DNA of 64,000 nt, taken from contig JBOGOC010000062.1 of the NCBI GenBank assembly GCA_050747525.1, positions 1-64,000 of the forward strand, in the 5' to 3' direction. This document shows positions 16,544-24,863 of the stretch, one piece after another. This DNA comes from JBOGOC01 sp050747525 (GTDB lineage: Bacteria; Acidobacteriota; Polarisedimenticolia; JACPZX01; DASXTC01). Within the stretch, counting starts at the first letter, position 1. Every line of letters starts with the position of its first letter. A program made the translations under genes and the position numbers. Under the pieces are notes generated by a model, which did not search any database, was not told the origin of the DNA, and saw nothing but the letters and a program-made list of their open reading frames with translations.

Positions 16544-17992
16544 ATGCGCTGGGACGAGGACGACATCCGCCGCTTCGGGCGGGAGGTGGCGGACTTGGCC
16601 GCTTCGTACATCGAAGGGCTGGAGACCATCTCGCTGGCCACGCCCCGTGCCTCCGATCTCGAGGCCGCGCTGGGTGGGCCGCTCCCCGAGGAGGGGATGG
16701 ATCCGTACGCCCTGCTCGACGAGGTGCGCCGGGTGGTGGTGCCCGGCTCGTTCCACCTTTCGTCGCCGCGCTACTTCGGGCTGTTCAACCCGACCCCCAC
16801 GGTGATCGGCATCTACGCCGACACCATCGCCTCGCTCCTGAACCAGAACGCGGGCGCATGGAGCCATGCGCCCGCCGGCGCGCAGATCGAGAAGACCGTC
16901 ATCCGCTGGATGTGCGATCTGGCGGGCTACGGGCCCGGCGCGTTCGGGACGCTCACCAGCGGCGGCACGCTGGCCAACATCACCGGCCTGAAGATCGCGC
17001 TCACCGAGAGGGTCCCGGACGTCCGCCGGATCGGCGTGGCGGCTGCCGAAGGGCGCCCCACCTTCTACGTCTCGAGCCAGGCGCACTACTCCATCGATCG
17101 TCTGGCCGACGTCCTGGGGCTGGGCAGCGAGGGGATGCGGCGGATCGAATGCGATCCGCAGGCCCGCATGGTCCCCGAGGCGCTGGAGCGCCGCGTGCTC
17201 GCCGACCGCGACGACGGCCGCTACCCGTTCTGCGTGATCGGCATCGCCGGCACCACGATCAGCGGAGCGATTGATCCTCTGCACGCCCTGGCCGACGTGT
17301 GCGCCCGGCACCACCTCTGGTTTCACATCGACGCGGCCTGGGGAGGGGCGGCCCGCCTCTCGCGCCGCCACGCGCACCTGCTGGACGGCATCGAGCGGGC
17401 CGACTCCATCACCCTGGATCCGCACAAGTGGTTCTCGGTTCCCTACGCGGCCGGGGCGCTCATCACGCGCGACGGCTCGTCCCTGCGCCGCGCCTTCGAG
17501 GTGGAGCCCGCCTACCTGATGGACAAGGTCTTCTCCGATCACGAGGATCTGAACCTCTTCCAGCTCGGCATCGCCGGCTCGCGCCGTTTCGATGCGCTGA
17601 AGGTATGGATGTCCCTGAAGAACCATGGCCGCCGCGGCTACGAAGAGGCCATCGACCGGCAGGTGGCGCTCGCCGAGCACCTGGCGGCCCGCGTGGAGGC
17701 GCTGGACGACTTCCAGGCGCTGTCGCGCCCCAGCCTGGGTGTGCTGTGCTTCCGCTACGTGCCATCCTCCATGAGGGGGATGGCGATGGCCGATACGCCG
17801 CAGCCGGCCCTGGATGCCCTGCAGATGCGCATCCAGGAAACAATCGCCGAGCGCGGGCGGGTGTGGGTGTCCACCTCGATGCTCGGAGGCAGGCGCACCT
17901 TCCGCTTCTGCGCCACCTCGTATCTTTCGCGTGAGCGTCACGTGGACATGCTGATCGAGGAGATGCGGGCGGCCGCCGCTTGCCTGGACTGA
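16544..17992 (+). CDS. PLP-dependent group II amino-acid decarboxylase
   Basis: The 482-residue fold-type I PLP enzyme has the schiff-base lysine at Lys295 in TLDPHKWFSVPYAAG. The cofactor phosphate-binding LTSGGTLANITGL segment is at about 145-157, and FHIDAAWGG (about 262-270) holds the cofactor-ring Asp. The family covers aromatic-L-amino-acid, glutamate, diaminobutyrate and cysteine-sulfinate decarboxylases and some aldehyde synthases. The substrate cannot be fixed by eye, although the length and the HKWF motif are closest to the aromatic/diaminobutyrate branch. No partner gene for a polyamine or siderophore pathway is adjacent. Confidence 0.8.
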   Translation: MRWDEDDIRRFGREVADLAASYIEGLETISLATPRASDLEAALGGPLPEEGMDPYALLDEVRRVVVPGSFHLSSPRYFGLFNPTPTVIGIYADTIASLLNQNAGAWSHAPAGAQIEKTVIRWMCDLAGYGPGAFGTLTSGGTLANITGLKIALTERVPDVRRIGVAAAEGRPTFYVSSQAHYSIDRLADVLGLGSEGMRRIECDPQARMVPEALERRVLADRDDGRYPFCVIGIAGTTISGAIDPLHALADVCARHHLWFHIDAAWGGAARLSRRHAHLLDGIERADSITLDPHKWFSVPYAAGALITRDGSSLRRAFEVEPAYLMDKVFSDHEDLNLFQLGIAGSRRFDALKVWMSLKNHGRRGYEEAIDRQVALAEHLAARVEALDDFQALSRPSLGVLCFRYVPSSMRGMAMADTPQPALDALQMRIQETIAERGRVWVSTSMLGGRRTFRFCATSYLSRERHVDMLIEEMRAAAACLD

Positions 17993-18048
17993 ATCCGGGC
18001 GCCCGCGCGGGCCGGTGTTAGAATGCGCCGCGCGGAGGGACGGATCAG

Positions 18049-19644
18049 GTGACGTCGGACAGACCCAGGATCGGCATCTTCGGCTGGGGCATCGTGGCGC
18101 CCCAATCACGTAACGTGGCCGAGTTCGGCCGGAACCTCGAGCGCCACGGCACCTGGATGGAGCCGTTCACCGGCTTCGGCCCCAGCAATTTCCTGGTGGG
18201 GACGCCCCTCTTCGACTTGGAGGACTACCGGAGCTGGATCGAGGAGCGCTTCAAGCCGGCGCGCTTCGCGCAGCTGTCACGCAACAGCGGCGATCCCGTG
18301 CGCTACGCCGTGGGCGCGTTCATCCAGTCGCTGCAGCAGAACCCCGGCATCGAGAAGACGCTGCAGGATCTCGGGCAGCAGACCCACATCTACATCGGCA
18401 CCGGCGTGGGGGATCTGCCCACCATCTACGACGTGAGCATCGCCTACTACAAAGCTCAGCGGCGCTGGAACCGCTTCTGGGGAGCCCCGGAGAGATGCGG
18501 CCTGCGGCGCGCGTACGAGGCGGCCGGGGCCGAGGAGCGGGCGATCCTGCGCTCCGAGCACGGCATCCCCGCCGATCCCGCCGACGTCCAGGACGAGGAG
18601 AAGCACGAGGCGGCGAGCGAGGCGTGGGAGACCTTCTGGTGCGAGCGGTCCGGGTCGCTGCGGTCCTACCTGGAGGAGGCCCGGCGCATCCAGAGCGAGG
18701 GGATCACCGGCGACGTGGAGGTCGCCAAGGAAGGTGTGATCAAGCGCAAGCTCACCGAGATGCGCCGCCTCAACACCACATGGGGATGCCCGCCGGAGCC
18801 CTGGTCGTCGGTGCATCCCAACATCATCTGGAACATCCACAACGCCCCGGCGGCCCAGGTGTCCATGATGGGGCGCATCCTGGGCCCGGCCTGGGCTCCG
18901 GTGGGCGCCTGCTCGTCGTTCGGCGTGGCGCTCAAGCTGGCGGTGGACGCCATCCGATCGGGACAGGCGCGCGCGGTGGTGGTGGGCATGACCGATCCTC
19001 CTCCGCACCCGCTGCTGGTGGGGGCCTTCTACCGGGCCAACGTGCTGGCCGCGGACGCCGCCCCCAGCAAGCCCCTCTCCGGGCTCAAGGGCACGCACGT
19101 CGCCGGAGGCGCCACGGTCTGGATCGTGGGGGACGCCGACTGGATGCGCGCGCAGGGGTACAAGCCGGTGGGCCTCGAGATCGCCGGCGTGGGCCTCTCC
19201 TCGGACGCCCATCACATCATCACCCCCACGCGTCATGGCCCGCTGCTGTGCATGCGCAAGGCGCTCGACGACGCCGGGATCGGCCCGGAGGAGATCGGCA
19301 CGTGGGACCTTCACGCCACGGCCACGCCGGGAGACTGGATGGAGGTGTCGGCCACCCGCGAGCTGCTCCCCGGCACGGTCACCATGACGGCACGCAAGGG
19401 GACATTCGGCCACGGCATGTCGGTGGGCGGGGCGTGGGAGTTGACCGCCCAGCACCTGGGGGCCGGGCAAGGGGTGCTCTACCCCACGGTCCTGGGCCGC
19501 GCGGAGCTGAACCCCGCCATCGCCGAGGTGCACTCCAACTTCGTGTTCGACGAGCCGGTCCCCCTGCGCGGTTGCTACGTGGGGAAGATCAACATGGGGG
19601 TAGGGGGCGTGAACGCCTGCGTGATCAGCCGGCGATGGGAGTGA
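18049..19644 (+). CDS. Divergent beta-ketoacyl-ACP synthase-like protein
   Basis: The 531-residue thiolase-superfamily protein has a plausible Cys-His-His triad: Cys288 in VGACSSFGVALKLA, His422 in WDLHATATPGDW and His455 in KGTFGHGMSVGG, with the conserved Lys before the second His. It exceeds FabF (about 410 residues), mainly through extra sequence before the active-site Cys (about residues 100-240, charged and Trp/Arg-rich). The usual N-H-G-T-G-T block is altered to L-H-A-T-A-T. The GTG start is supported by GGAGGGA at 18034-18040, and TAGAAT at 18019-18024 may be the -10. It may extend an unusual acyl or polyketide chain. No ACP or ketoreductase gene is nearby. Confidence 0.75.
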   Translation: MTSDRPRIGIFGWGIVAPQSRNVAEFGRNLERHGTWMEPFTGFGPSNFLVGTPLFDLEDYRSWIEERFKPARFAQLSRNSGDPVRYAVGAFIQSLQQNPGIEKTLQDLGQQTHIYIGTGVGDLPTIYDVSIAYYKAQRRWNRFWGAPERCGLRRAYEAAGAEERAILRSEHGIPADPADVQDEEKHEAASEAWETFWCERSGSLRSYLEEARRIQSEGITGDVEVAKEGVIKRKLTEMRRLNTTWGCPPEPWSSVHPNIIWNIHNAPAAQVSMMGRILGPAWAPVGACSSFGVALKLAVDAIRSGQARAVVVGMTDPPPHPLLVGAFYRANVLAADAAPSKPLSGLKGTHVAGGATVWIVGDADWMRAQGYKPVGLEIAGVGLSSDAHHIITPTRHGPLLCMRKALDDAGIGPEEIGTWDLHATATPGDWMEVSATRELLPGTVTMTARKGTFGHGMSVGGAWELTAQHLGAGQGVLYPTVLGRAELNPAIAEVHSNFVFDEPVPLRGCYVGKINMGVGGVNACVISRRWE

Positions 19645-19654
19645 CGCCCGTTCC

Positions 19655-20263
19655 CTAGCGCGTTCGTTTCCGCTCGAAGATCTCACCCATGCGGGCGTAG
19701 AGATCCCCTCCCAGGCGCGCCACCGGACGCAGCCGCGCGGCATCGATGAGCGGGATGCCGGCGTGGGCCGACGGCCGCAGCAGATCGTCGCGCACGTGCA
19801 TCCAGACCACCTCGCCGGCCATCACGGCCGCTCCGGCCACGTCGATGGACTGCAGCAGGCGGCACTCCAGGTTGACGGGGGAGTCCAGCACCCGGGGGGC
19901 GGCCACCTTGGTGCCCGGCACGGTGCGCAGGCCCGCCAGGTCGATCTCCGAGACGTCGGGCGGATGATCGGCGCCCGCTATCACCACGGCGTCCATCATC
20001 TCTTCCACCACCACGTTCACCACGAACTCGCCGGTCTCCACGATGTTGCGCTCCGTGTCCTTCACGCCGTCGCGCCGGCGTCCCGAGCAGATGAGAAGCG
20101 ACGGGGGTGAGGACGACACTCCGGTGAAGTACGAGAAGGGGGCTGCGTTCGTGCCGCCGTGGCGCCCCTTCGTGGTCACGAAGGCGATGGGGCGCGGCAC
20201 GATGGCGGAGATCATCAGGAAGTAACCGTCTCGGCGCGACAGGGTGGCCGGATCGATCTCCAT
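19655..20263 (-). CDS. Flavin reductase-like FMN-binding split-barrel protein
   Basis: The 202-residue protein opens with the family pattern SAIVPRPIAFVTTKGRHGGTNAAPFSYF (about residues 18-45). NIVETGEFVVNVV and LECRLLQSIDVAG follow, all typical of flavin reductase-domain proteins that bind FMN as dimers. Members reduce flavins for a partner monooxygenase or act as FMN-dependent oxidoreductases. It converges with the ketoacyl synthase gene (10 bases between stops) and lies 8 bases downstream of the SirB1-like gene, probably as one transcript. Confidence 0.8.
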   Translation of the reverse strand: MEIDPATLSRRDGYFLMISAIVPRPIAFVTTKGRHGGTNAAPFSYFTGVSSSPPSLLICSGRRRDGVKDTERNIVETGEFVVNVVVEEMMDAVVIAGADHPPDVSEIDLAGLRTVPGTKVAAPRVLDSPVNLECRLLQSIDVAGAAVMAGEVVWMHVRDDLLRPSAHAGIPLIDAARLRPVARLGGDLYARMGEIFERKRTR

Positions 20264-20271
20264 GGAGGCTG

Positions 20272-21111
20272 TCAGTTGAGCAGGGCGGTGTGGCGCCGGA
20301 TGTCCATGATGTGCCGGCGCGCTTCGTCGGCGTCATCGGCCTGCGGCCGGCGGGTGATGTAGGCCTGCAGGTCTTCCACGGCGCGGCTGTACTGCTCCAG
20401 CTTGAGGTGCAGCAGCCCCCGGTCCCGGCGCAGGCGCATGTCCTGAGGGGTGAGGGCGACCAGCCGCTCCAGAACCGACAGGGCCCGCGGGAAGTCCTCG
20501 CGGCGCAGATGAACGTGCTTGAGGTTGCTGAGCATGCGGAACAGGATCTGCCGCGGCCCTACGGGACGGAAGAACCCGCGGGCCAGAGGGACCTCGTCGC
20601 CGAACGCCTCTTTCAGGCGCGCGTGGCAGTCTTCGGGCATCACGATGGCTCCCTGGTGGAAGGGGTCGATCAGGAGTTCCCGGCCCTCGCCTTCGTACTT
20701 GACGAGGAAATGCCCCGGGAAGCCGATGCCGTGCAGGGGGAACTTCAGGCGCGCGGCCACCTCCATATAGACGAGCGACAGGGTGATGGGGATCCCCAGC
20801 CTGCGTTCCAGCACGTCGTTGAGATAGGAGTTGCGCGCGTCGAAGTAGTCGTCCAGGTTGCCCCGGAACCCCTCGTCGCCGAACAGGTGCGTGTTGATGG
20901 CGTCCAGCACGGCGAAGGGATTGTCGCGGAGGGCCCCCAGGCGCGCCGCGGCCCCCTGGGCCAGGCGGTCCAGGCGCCCGAGGCAGCTTTGGATGTCCAA
21001 GTCGGGATATTCCTCCTTGGCGATGAGCAGGGCCGCGACGACCAGGTCGATCTGGTCGTCGGAACGCGCGATCATCTGGAGGAACTGGAAGCGCGCCGAC
21101 GTGACCATCAT
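20272..21111 (-). CDS. SirB1-like transglutaminase-fold protein with C-terminal TPRs
   Basis: The 279-residue protein has the SirB1/Transglut_core2 region at about 30-190. Its markers are NPFAVLDAINTHLFGDEGFRGN, the DYFDARNSYLNDVLERRLGIPITLSLVYMEVA block, and GIGFPGHFLVKYE with DPFHQGAIV. Two TPR-type helical pairs follow at about 190-270. The usual transglutaminase Cys is not apparent in the ARNSYLNDVL segment (Ser replaces it), as is normal for this family, so it is probably a structural or adaptor protein. The function of SirB1 homologues is not established. Confidence 0.8.
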   Translation of the reverse strand: MMVTSARFQFLQMIARSDDQIDLVVAALLIAKEEYPDLDIQSCLGRLDRLAQGAAARLGALRDNPFAVLDAINTHLFGDEGFRGNLDDYFDARNSYLNDVLERRLGIPITLSLVYMEVAARLKFPLHGIGFPGHFLVKYEGEGRELLIDPFHQGAIVMPEDCHARLKEAFGDEVPLARGFFRPVGPRQILFRMLSNLKHVHLRREDFPRALSVLERLVALTPQDMRLRRDRGLLHLKLEQYSRAVEDLQAYITRRPQADDADEARRHIMDIRRHTALLN

Positions 21112-21191
21112 GGCCGTAGTTATAGCACAGGGCCGCGGCCGCGAGCCCGTGAAGTCCGAGGCGCGTGATAGACTCCGTCGGGCCTCACATC

Positions 21192-21500
21192 ATGGGCAAT
21201 TTCGATTTCGAATCGGGGCGGCGGCTCCTCTCAGAGGGTGATTTCGTGGAGGCGCTGCGCTGCCTGCTGGCCTCCCTGGAGGAGGATCCTTCCCACGTGG
21301 AGACCTACCTGGTCCTGTTCGAAGCCTACGACGTGGCCTGGCACGATTCGGGCGACCCCATGGTTCTGGACCAGATGAGAAAGGTCGCCCTGGCCGGCCT
21401 GAAGCGGGCCACGGATGCCGGGCATCGCGATCGCCTGCAGGCCTGCCTCGATCGGGCCGACTCGCTGCTGCTCGAGCACAGCCACGAGGACGAGGGTTGA
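21192..21500 (+). CDS. Small TPR-like helical protein
   Basis: The product is 102 residues from the ATG at 21192; a GTG at 21165 would add nine residues and cannot be excluded, since neither start has a clear ribosome site. The sequence is all-helical with TPR-like phasing (RRLLSEGDFVEALRCLLASLEEDPSHVETYLVLFEAY). It is divergent from the SirB1-like TPR gene and converges with the Nudix gene, 2 bases between stops. It probably acts as a protein-interaction module; no specific partner can be named. Confidence 0.6.
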   Translation: MGNFDFESGRRLLSEGDFVEALRCLLASLEEDPSHVETYLVLFEAYDVAWHDSGDPMVLDQMRKVALAGLKRATDAGHRDRLQACLDRADSLLLEHSHEDEG

Positions 21501-21502
21501 CC

Positions 21503-21898
21503 TCAGGGCGCCAGCAGCTGTGCCAGCTTCGCGAAGATCGGCACATCAGCCGGCGGGGTGCGAAGAGCCGCGACCTGGCCGGCGGTGAACCATCCCAGCT
21601 CGGCGCAGCCCAGCGGCCGCGGCTCGTCCTCCAGCGTGACCAGGTAGGTCAGCAGCAGGACGTGGCGATCGTCGTAGGCGTGATCGTTGAACGCGAAGGG
21701 TCCCAGGACGCTCGCACCCACCCCCAGCTCTTCGTGGATCTCGCGCACCAGGGCATCGTGGGGAGCCTCGCCAGGCTCCACCTTGCCGCCCGGGAACTCC
21801 CAGTGCCCTTCCAGATGGACTCCGCCGGGCCGGCGGGCCAGGAGAACGCGCCCGTCGCGAATCACCACGGCGGCCACCACCAGCAGCAGGGGAGTCAC
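21503..21898 (-). CDS. MutT-type Nudix hydrolase
   Basis: The 131-residue Nudix protein has a complete box at about residues 38-60 (GGKVEPGEAPHDALVREIHEEL), matching GX5EX7REUXEEXGU. ARRPGGVHLEGHWEFPGG before it is typical of 8-oxo-dGTP diphosphatases and related (d)CTP pyrophosphohydrolases. The likely role is nucleotide-pool sanitation. It starts with GTG and is divergent from the dGTPase gene 65 bases away. A perfect -10 hexamer sits only 8 bases before the start codon (see the promoter entry), so the mRNA may be leaderless. Confidence 0.85.
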   Translation of the reverse strand: MTPLLLVVAAVVIRDGRVLLARRPGGVHLEGHWEFPGGKVEPGEAPHDALVREIHEELGVGASVLGPFAFNDHAYDDRHVLLLTYLVTLEDEPRPLGCAELGWFTAGQVAALRTPPADVPIFAKLAQLLAP

Positions 21899-21905
21899 GC
21901 CGGCG

Positions 21906-21911
21906 ATTATA
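21906..21911 (-). promoter_or_regulatory. Perfect -10 hexamer just before the Nudix start codon
   Basis: Read on the minus strand the hexamer is TATAAT, ending eight bases before the GTG at 21898. Transcription starting about seven bases downstream would begin at or next to the start codon. No matching -35 is evident at 16-18 bases. Confidence 0.4.
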
Positions 21912-21963
21912 TGCGGACCATGGGCCAGTTGCGGGCGGGCCTCTGATTCGATAGGCTCACGGC

Positions 21964-23154
21964 ATGTCCGTTCGCGGCGGCACTTCGCGATCGCAGGCCG
22001 GGCCTCATTTCTGGCAGATCGAAGAAGAGGCGCTGGCCCCCTGTGCCATGCGGGCCGCGCTCAGCCGCGGCCGGCGCCACCCGGAGACGGAGCATTCGTT
22101 CCGCTCCCCCTTTTCGCGTGACCGGGACCGCATCATCCACTCCCGCGCGTTCCGGCGCCTGGAATACAAGACGCAGGTCTTCGTCAACCACGAAGGGGAT
22201 CACTTCCGCACGCGCCTGACCCACAGCATCGAGGTGTCTCAGGTGGCTCGCACCGTGGCGTCGGCCCTGGGGCTCAACGCCACCATGGCCGAGGCGCTGT
22301 CGTTGTCGCACGATCTGGGGCACACCCCGTTCGGGCACCTCGGCGAAGAGGTGCTGCACCGCCTCATGCACGCTCACGGCGGGTTCAACCACAACCGCCA
22401 GTCGCTGCGCATCGTGGAGCACCTCGAGGAGCGGTACCCCGAGTTCGTGGGGCTGAACCTCACCTACGAGATCCGCGAAGGAATCGCCAAGCACTCGGGC
22501 CCCTGCGACCCGCGGATCGCCCCGGAGTACGCCGACTACCATCCCGAGGAGCAGCCTCCGCTGGAGGCCCAGATGATCGACATCGCCGACGAGATCGCCT
22601 ACCAGCACCACGACGTGGACGACGGCGTGGAGTCGGGGCTGCTCGACCCCGTGGCGCTGGCCGCGGCGGTCCCTCTGTGGGCGGAGGCCTGGAACGTGGC
22701 CCTGGAACGGTATCCCGGGGCGGCTCGACGGCAGCATGTCACGGTGGCCTTGCGCCGGATGATCGATCGGCTGGTCACCGATCTGGTGGAGACCTCGCGC
22801 GCCGCCATCGAAGCCTCGGGGGCCCGCTCGGTGGATGACGTCCGGCGCCTGCCCGGGCCGATCATGGGCCTGTCGCCGGAGATGGCCCGCCTCAACAGGG
22901 AGCTCAAGCGCCACCTTCACGAGCACCTCTACCGCCATCACCGCATCGAGCGTGAGAAGGACAAGGCGCGGCGGATCATGGAGGCCCTGTTCGAGCGCTA
23001 CCACGAGAACGCGGATCTCCTGCCCGAGGAACACCGCTCCAAGATCTCCGTGCTGGGGCACGACCGGGTGATCTGCGACTACATCGCCGGCATGACCGAC
23101 CGGTACGCGCTGGACGAATACCGCCGCCTGTTCGAGCCTGACGACAGGACCTGA
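21964..23154 (+). CDS. dgt: Deoxyguanosinetriphosphate triphosphohydrolase-like protein (dGTPase)
   Basis: The 396-residue HD-domain enzyme has metal ligands in TRLTHSIEVSQVART (first His), SLSHDLGHTPFGHLGE (HD pair) and later MIDIADEIAYQHHDVDDG (distal Asp). The opening RDRIIHSRAFRRLEYKTQVF block is typical of the family. It hydrolyses dGTP, or other dNTPs, to the nucleoside and triphosphate. It is paired divergently with a MutT-type gene, consistent with nucleotide-pool control. Its last 34 codons, plus the following promoter/leader, occur a second time in decayed form at 26474. Confidence 0.9.
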   Translation: MSVRGGTSRSQAGPHFWQIEEEALAPCAMRAALSRGRRHPETEHSFRSPFSRDRDRIIHSRAFRRLEYKTQVFVNHEGDHFRTRLTHSIEVSQVARTVASALGLNATMAEALSLSHDLGHTPFGHLGEEVLHRLMHAHGGFNHNRQSLRIVEHLEERYPEFVGLNLTYEIREGIAKHSGPCDPRIAPEYADYHPEEQPPLEAQMIDIADEIAYQHHDVDDGVESGLLDPVALAAAVPLWAEAWNVALERYPGAARRQHVTVALRRMIDRLVTDLVETSRAAIEASGARSVDDVRRLPGPIMGLSPEMARLNRELKRHLHEHLYRHHRIEREKDKARRIMEALFERYHENADLLPEEHRSKISVLGHDRVICDYIAGMTDRYALDEYRRLFEPDDRT

Positions 23155-23184
23155 ACGCCCCCTGACGAGCCGGCCCGACGCGGG

Positions 23185-23240
23185 TTGTCCGCCTGTCCCG
23201 ATGCTGGTATATACAGATGCCCCGCAGAAGGGATCTCCGC
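23185..23240 (+). promoter_or_regulatory. Promoter and leader of the first sugar-dehydrogenase gene (repeat copy 1)
   Basis: TTGTCC (23185-23190) and TATATA (23208-23213) are spaced by 17 bases. They are followed by a leader containing CCCCGCAGAAGGGATCTCC before the ATG at 23241. A near-copy with the same 17-base spacing lies at 26581-26636, upstream of the DUF1800 gene. Confidence 0.55.
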
Positions 23241-24863
23241 ATGGCGAAGCGCGCTCGACATGTCCTCGTGATCCTGACCTGCCTGCTCCTTTCGCCGGTC
23301 TTCGCGGTCGTCCCTCTGCAGGCCGATTGCACGGGAGTCGCTCCGGTCCCCGAGGCGGCCCTGTCCATGGTGATGGTCGCCGACGGTCTTTCCGGCAGGC
23401 CGCTGTACCTGGCCTCCCCGCCGGGAGATCGCGACCGGTTGTTCATCGTCGAGCAGGACGGATTCATCCGCATCAAGAAACGGGGCGAGCCGGTGGGGCT
23501 GACGCACCTCTTTCTCGACCTGAGCGGAATCGTCCAGGCGGACCGGAACCTCGGCGAAATGGGGCTGCTGGGCCTGGCGTTCGATCCCGGCTATGCCACC
23601 AACGGGTTCTTCTACGTCAACTACACGGAGGGCCCTCTCGGCAGCCCCTGGTTCACGGTGGTGGCCCGCTACCACGTGTCGGGAAACCCCGATGCAGCCG
23701 ATCCGGGGAGCGAGACGCGGCTGCTCAGGTTCGGGCAACCCGAGAGCAACCACAACGGTGGCCATCTGATGTTCGGGCCCGATGGCTATCTCTACATCTT
23801 CACGGGCGACGGAGGCGCGGGAGGAGATCCCCATGGCATGTGCGGCAACGGCCAGAACACCGCCACCCTCCTGGGGAAGCTGCTCCGGGTGGATGTGCGG
23901 GGGGTCGCGCCGACGCCGCTGCCTCCCGATTGCGGCGGAGCGAGCGCCGCCTACACCGTCCCCGCGGACAATCCGCTCACCGACGGCCCCGGCGGGTCGT
24001 GCGACGAGATATGGGACTATGGGCTGCGCAATCCGTGGCGCAGCAGCTTCGATGCGCTGACCGGGGATCTGTACATCGGAGACGTCGGTCAGAGCTGCTG
24101 GGAGGAAGTCAACTACGTGGCCGCTCCGGGAGGCGGGCGCAACTATGGATGGCGCCAGATGGAGGGGAACCACTGCTACGACATCGCAGATCTAACCTGT
24201 GATCCGGCGGGGGTGACCTGCGGGACCTCTCCCGTGTGCCACGACCCGTCCCTGACCGAGCCGGTGGTAGAGTTCTCCCATGCCATCGGGTGCTCGGTCA
24301 TCGGCGGCTACGTCTACCGGGGGTGCCAGCTTCCCGCGATCGCGGGAACCTACTTCTACGGGGACCTCTGCCCCGGCTTCGTGAAATCGTTCCGCATGGT
24401 GGAAGGCGCGGTGACCGAGCACCTGGACCGGACGGTCGAGCTCGGAACCACGCCCATTCTGATGGGCAGCCTGACCAGCTTCGGGGTGGACGACGATGGA
24501 GAGATCTACATGACGGACTGGGACGGCGCGGTCCTGCGCATCGTCCCTCCGTTCACGAACCTCGAGGTGAGCGGCGCCGGCGCCGGGACGCTCTTCGAGA
24601 TGAGCCCGGGGTCGTGGACGTGGGAGAACCTGGCCTTCACCACCATGCACCCGGTCAGCTCGTACCGCGTCTACCGGGGACAGCCGGGCGGCACGTTCAC
24701 ATGTGTCTTCGCGGGCTCCACCGCTCAGTGGCCGGGCGGGGATCCGTCCGTTCCGGCCCCCGGCACGATGCACGCCTACATCGTGACCGCGGTCAACCCG
24801 TCGGGACAGATGACGCGCAGCGGCCGCCCGCCGCACACGCTGTCGGTGGCGGCTTGTCCCTAG
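23241..24863 (+). CDS. Secreted PQQ-dependent sugar dehydrogenase-like protein, paralog 1
   Basis: The 540-residue product has a signal peptide (about 1-28). A glucose/sorbosone dehydrogenase six-bladed propeller follows (about 40-420), with LYLASPPGDRDRLFIVEQDG, the probable catalytic His in SNHNGGHLMFGPDG, and the conserved GGGRNYGWR. A C-terminal fibronectin-III-like domain (about 440-540) carries VSSYRVYRGQPGGTF. The family oxidises sugars or aldoses with PQQ in the periplasm, but substrate and cofactor use are not proven here. The ATG at 23241 follows a purine-rich site; an ATG at 23217 would add eight residues. It is the first of four paralogs (others at 24854, 32628 and 34238). Confidence 0.82.
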   Translation: MAKRARHVLVILTCLLLSPVFAVVPLQADCTGVAPVPEAALSMVMVADGLSGRPLYLASPPGDRDRLFIVEQDGFIRIKKRGEPVGLTHLFLDLSGIVQADRNLGEMGLLGLAFDPGYATNGFFYVNYTEGPLGSPWFTVVARYHVSGNPDAADPGSETRLLRFGQPESNHNGGHLMFGPDGYLYIFTGDGGAGGDPHGMCGNGQNTATLLGKLLRVDVRGVAPTPLPPDCGGASAAYTVPADNPLTDGPGGSCDEIWDYGLRNPWRSSFDALTGDLYIGDVGQSCWEEVNYVAAPGGGRNYGWRQMEGNHCYDIADLTCDPAGVTCGTSPVCHDPSLTEPVVEFSHAIGCSVIGGYVYRGCQLPAIAGTYFYGDLCPGFVKSFRMVEGAVTEHLDRTVELGTTPILMGSLTSFGVDDDGEIYMTDWDGAVLRIVPPFTNLEVSGAGAGTLFEMSPGSWTWENLAFTTMHPVSSYRVYRGQPGGTFTCVFAGSTAQWPGGDPSVPAPGTMHAYIVTAVNPSGQMTRSGRPPHTLSVAACP

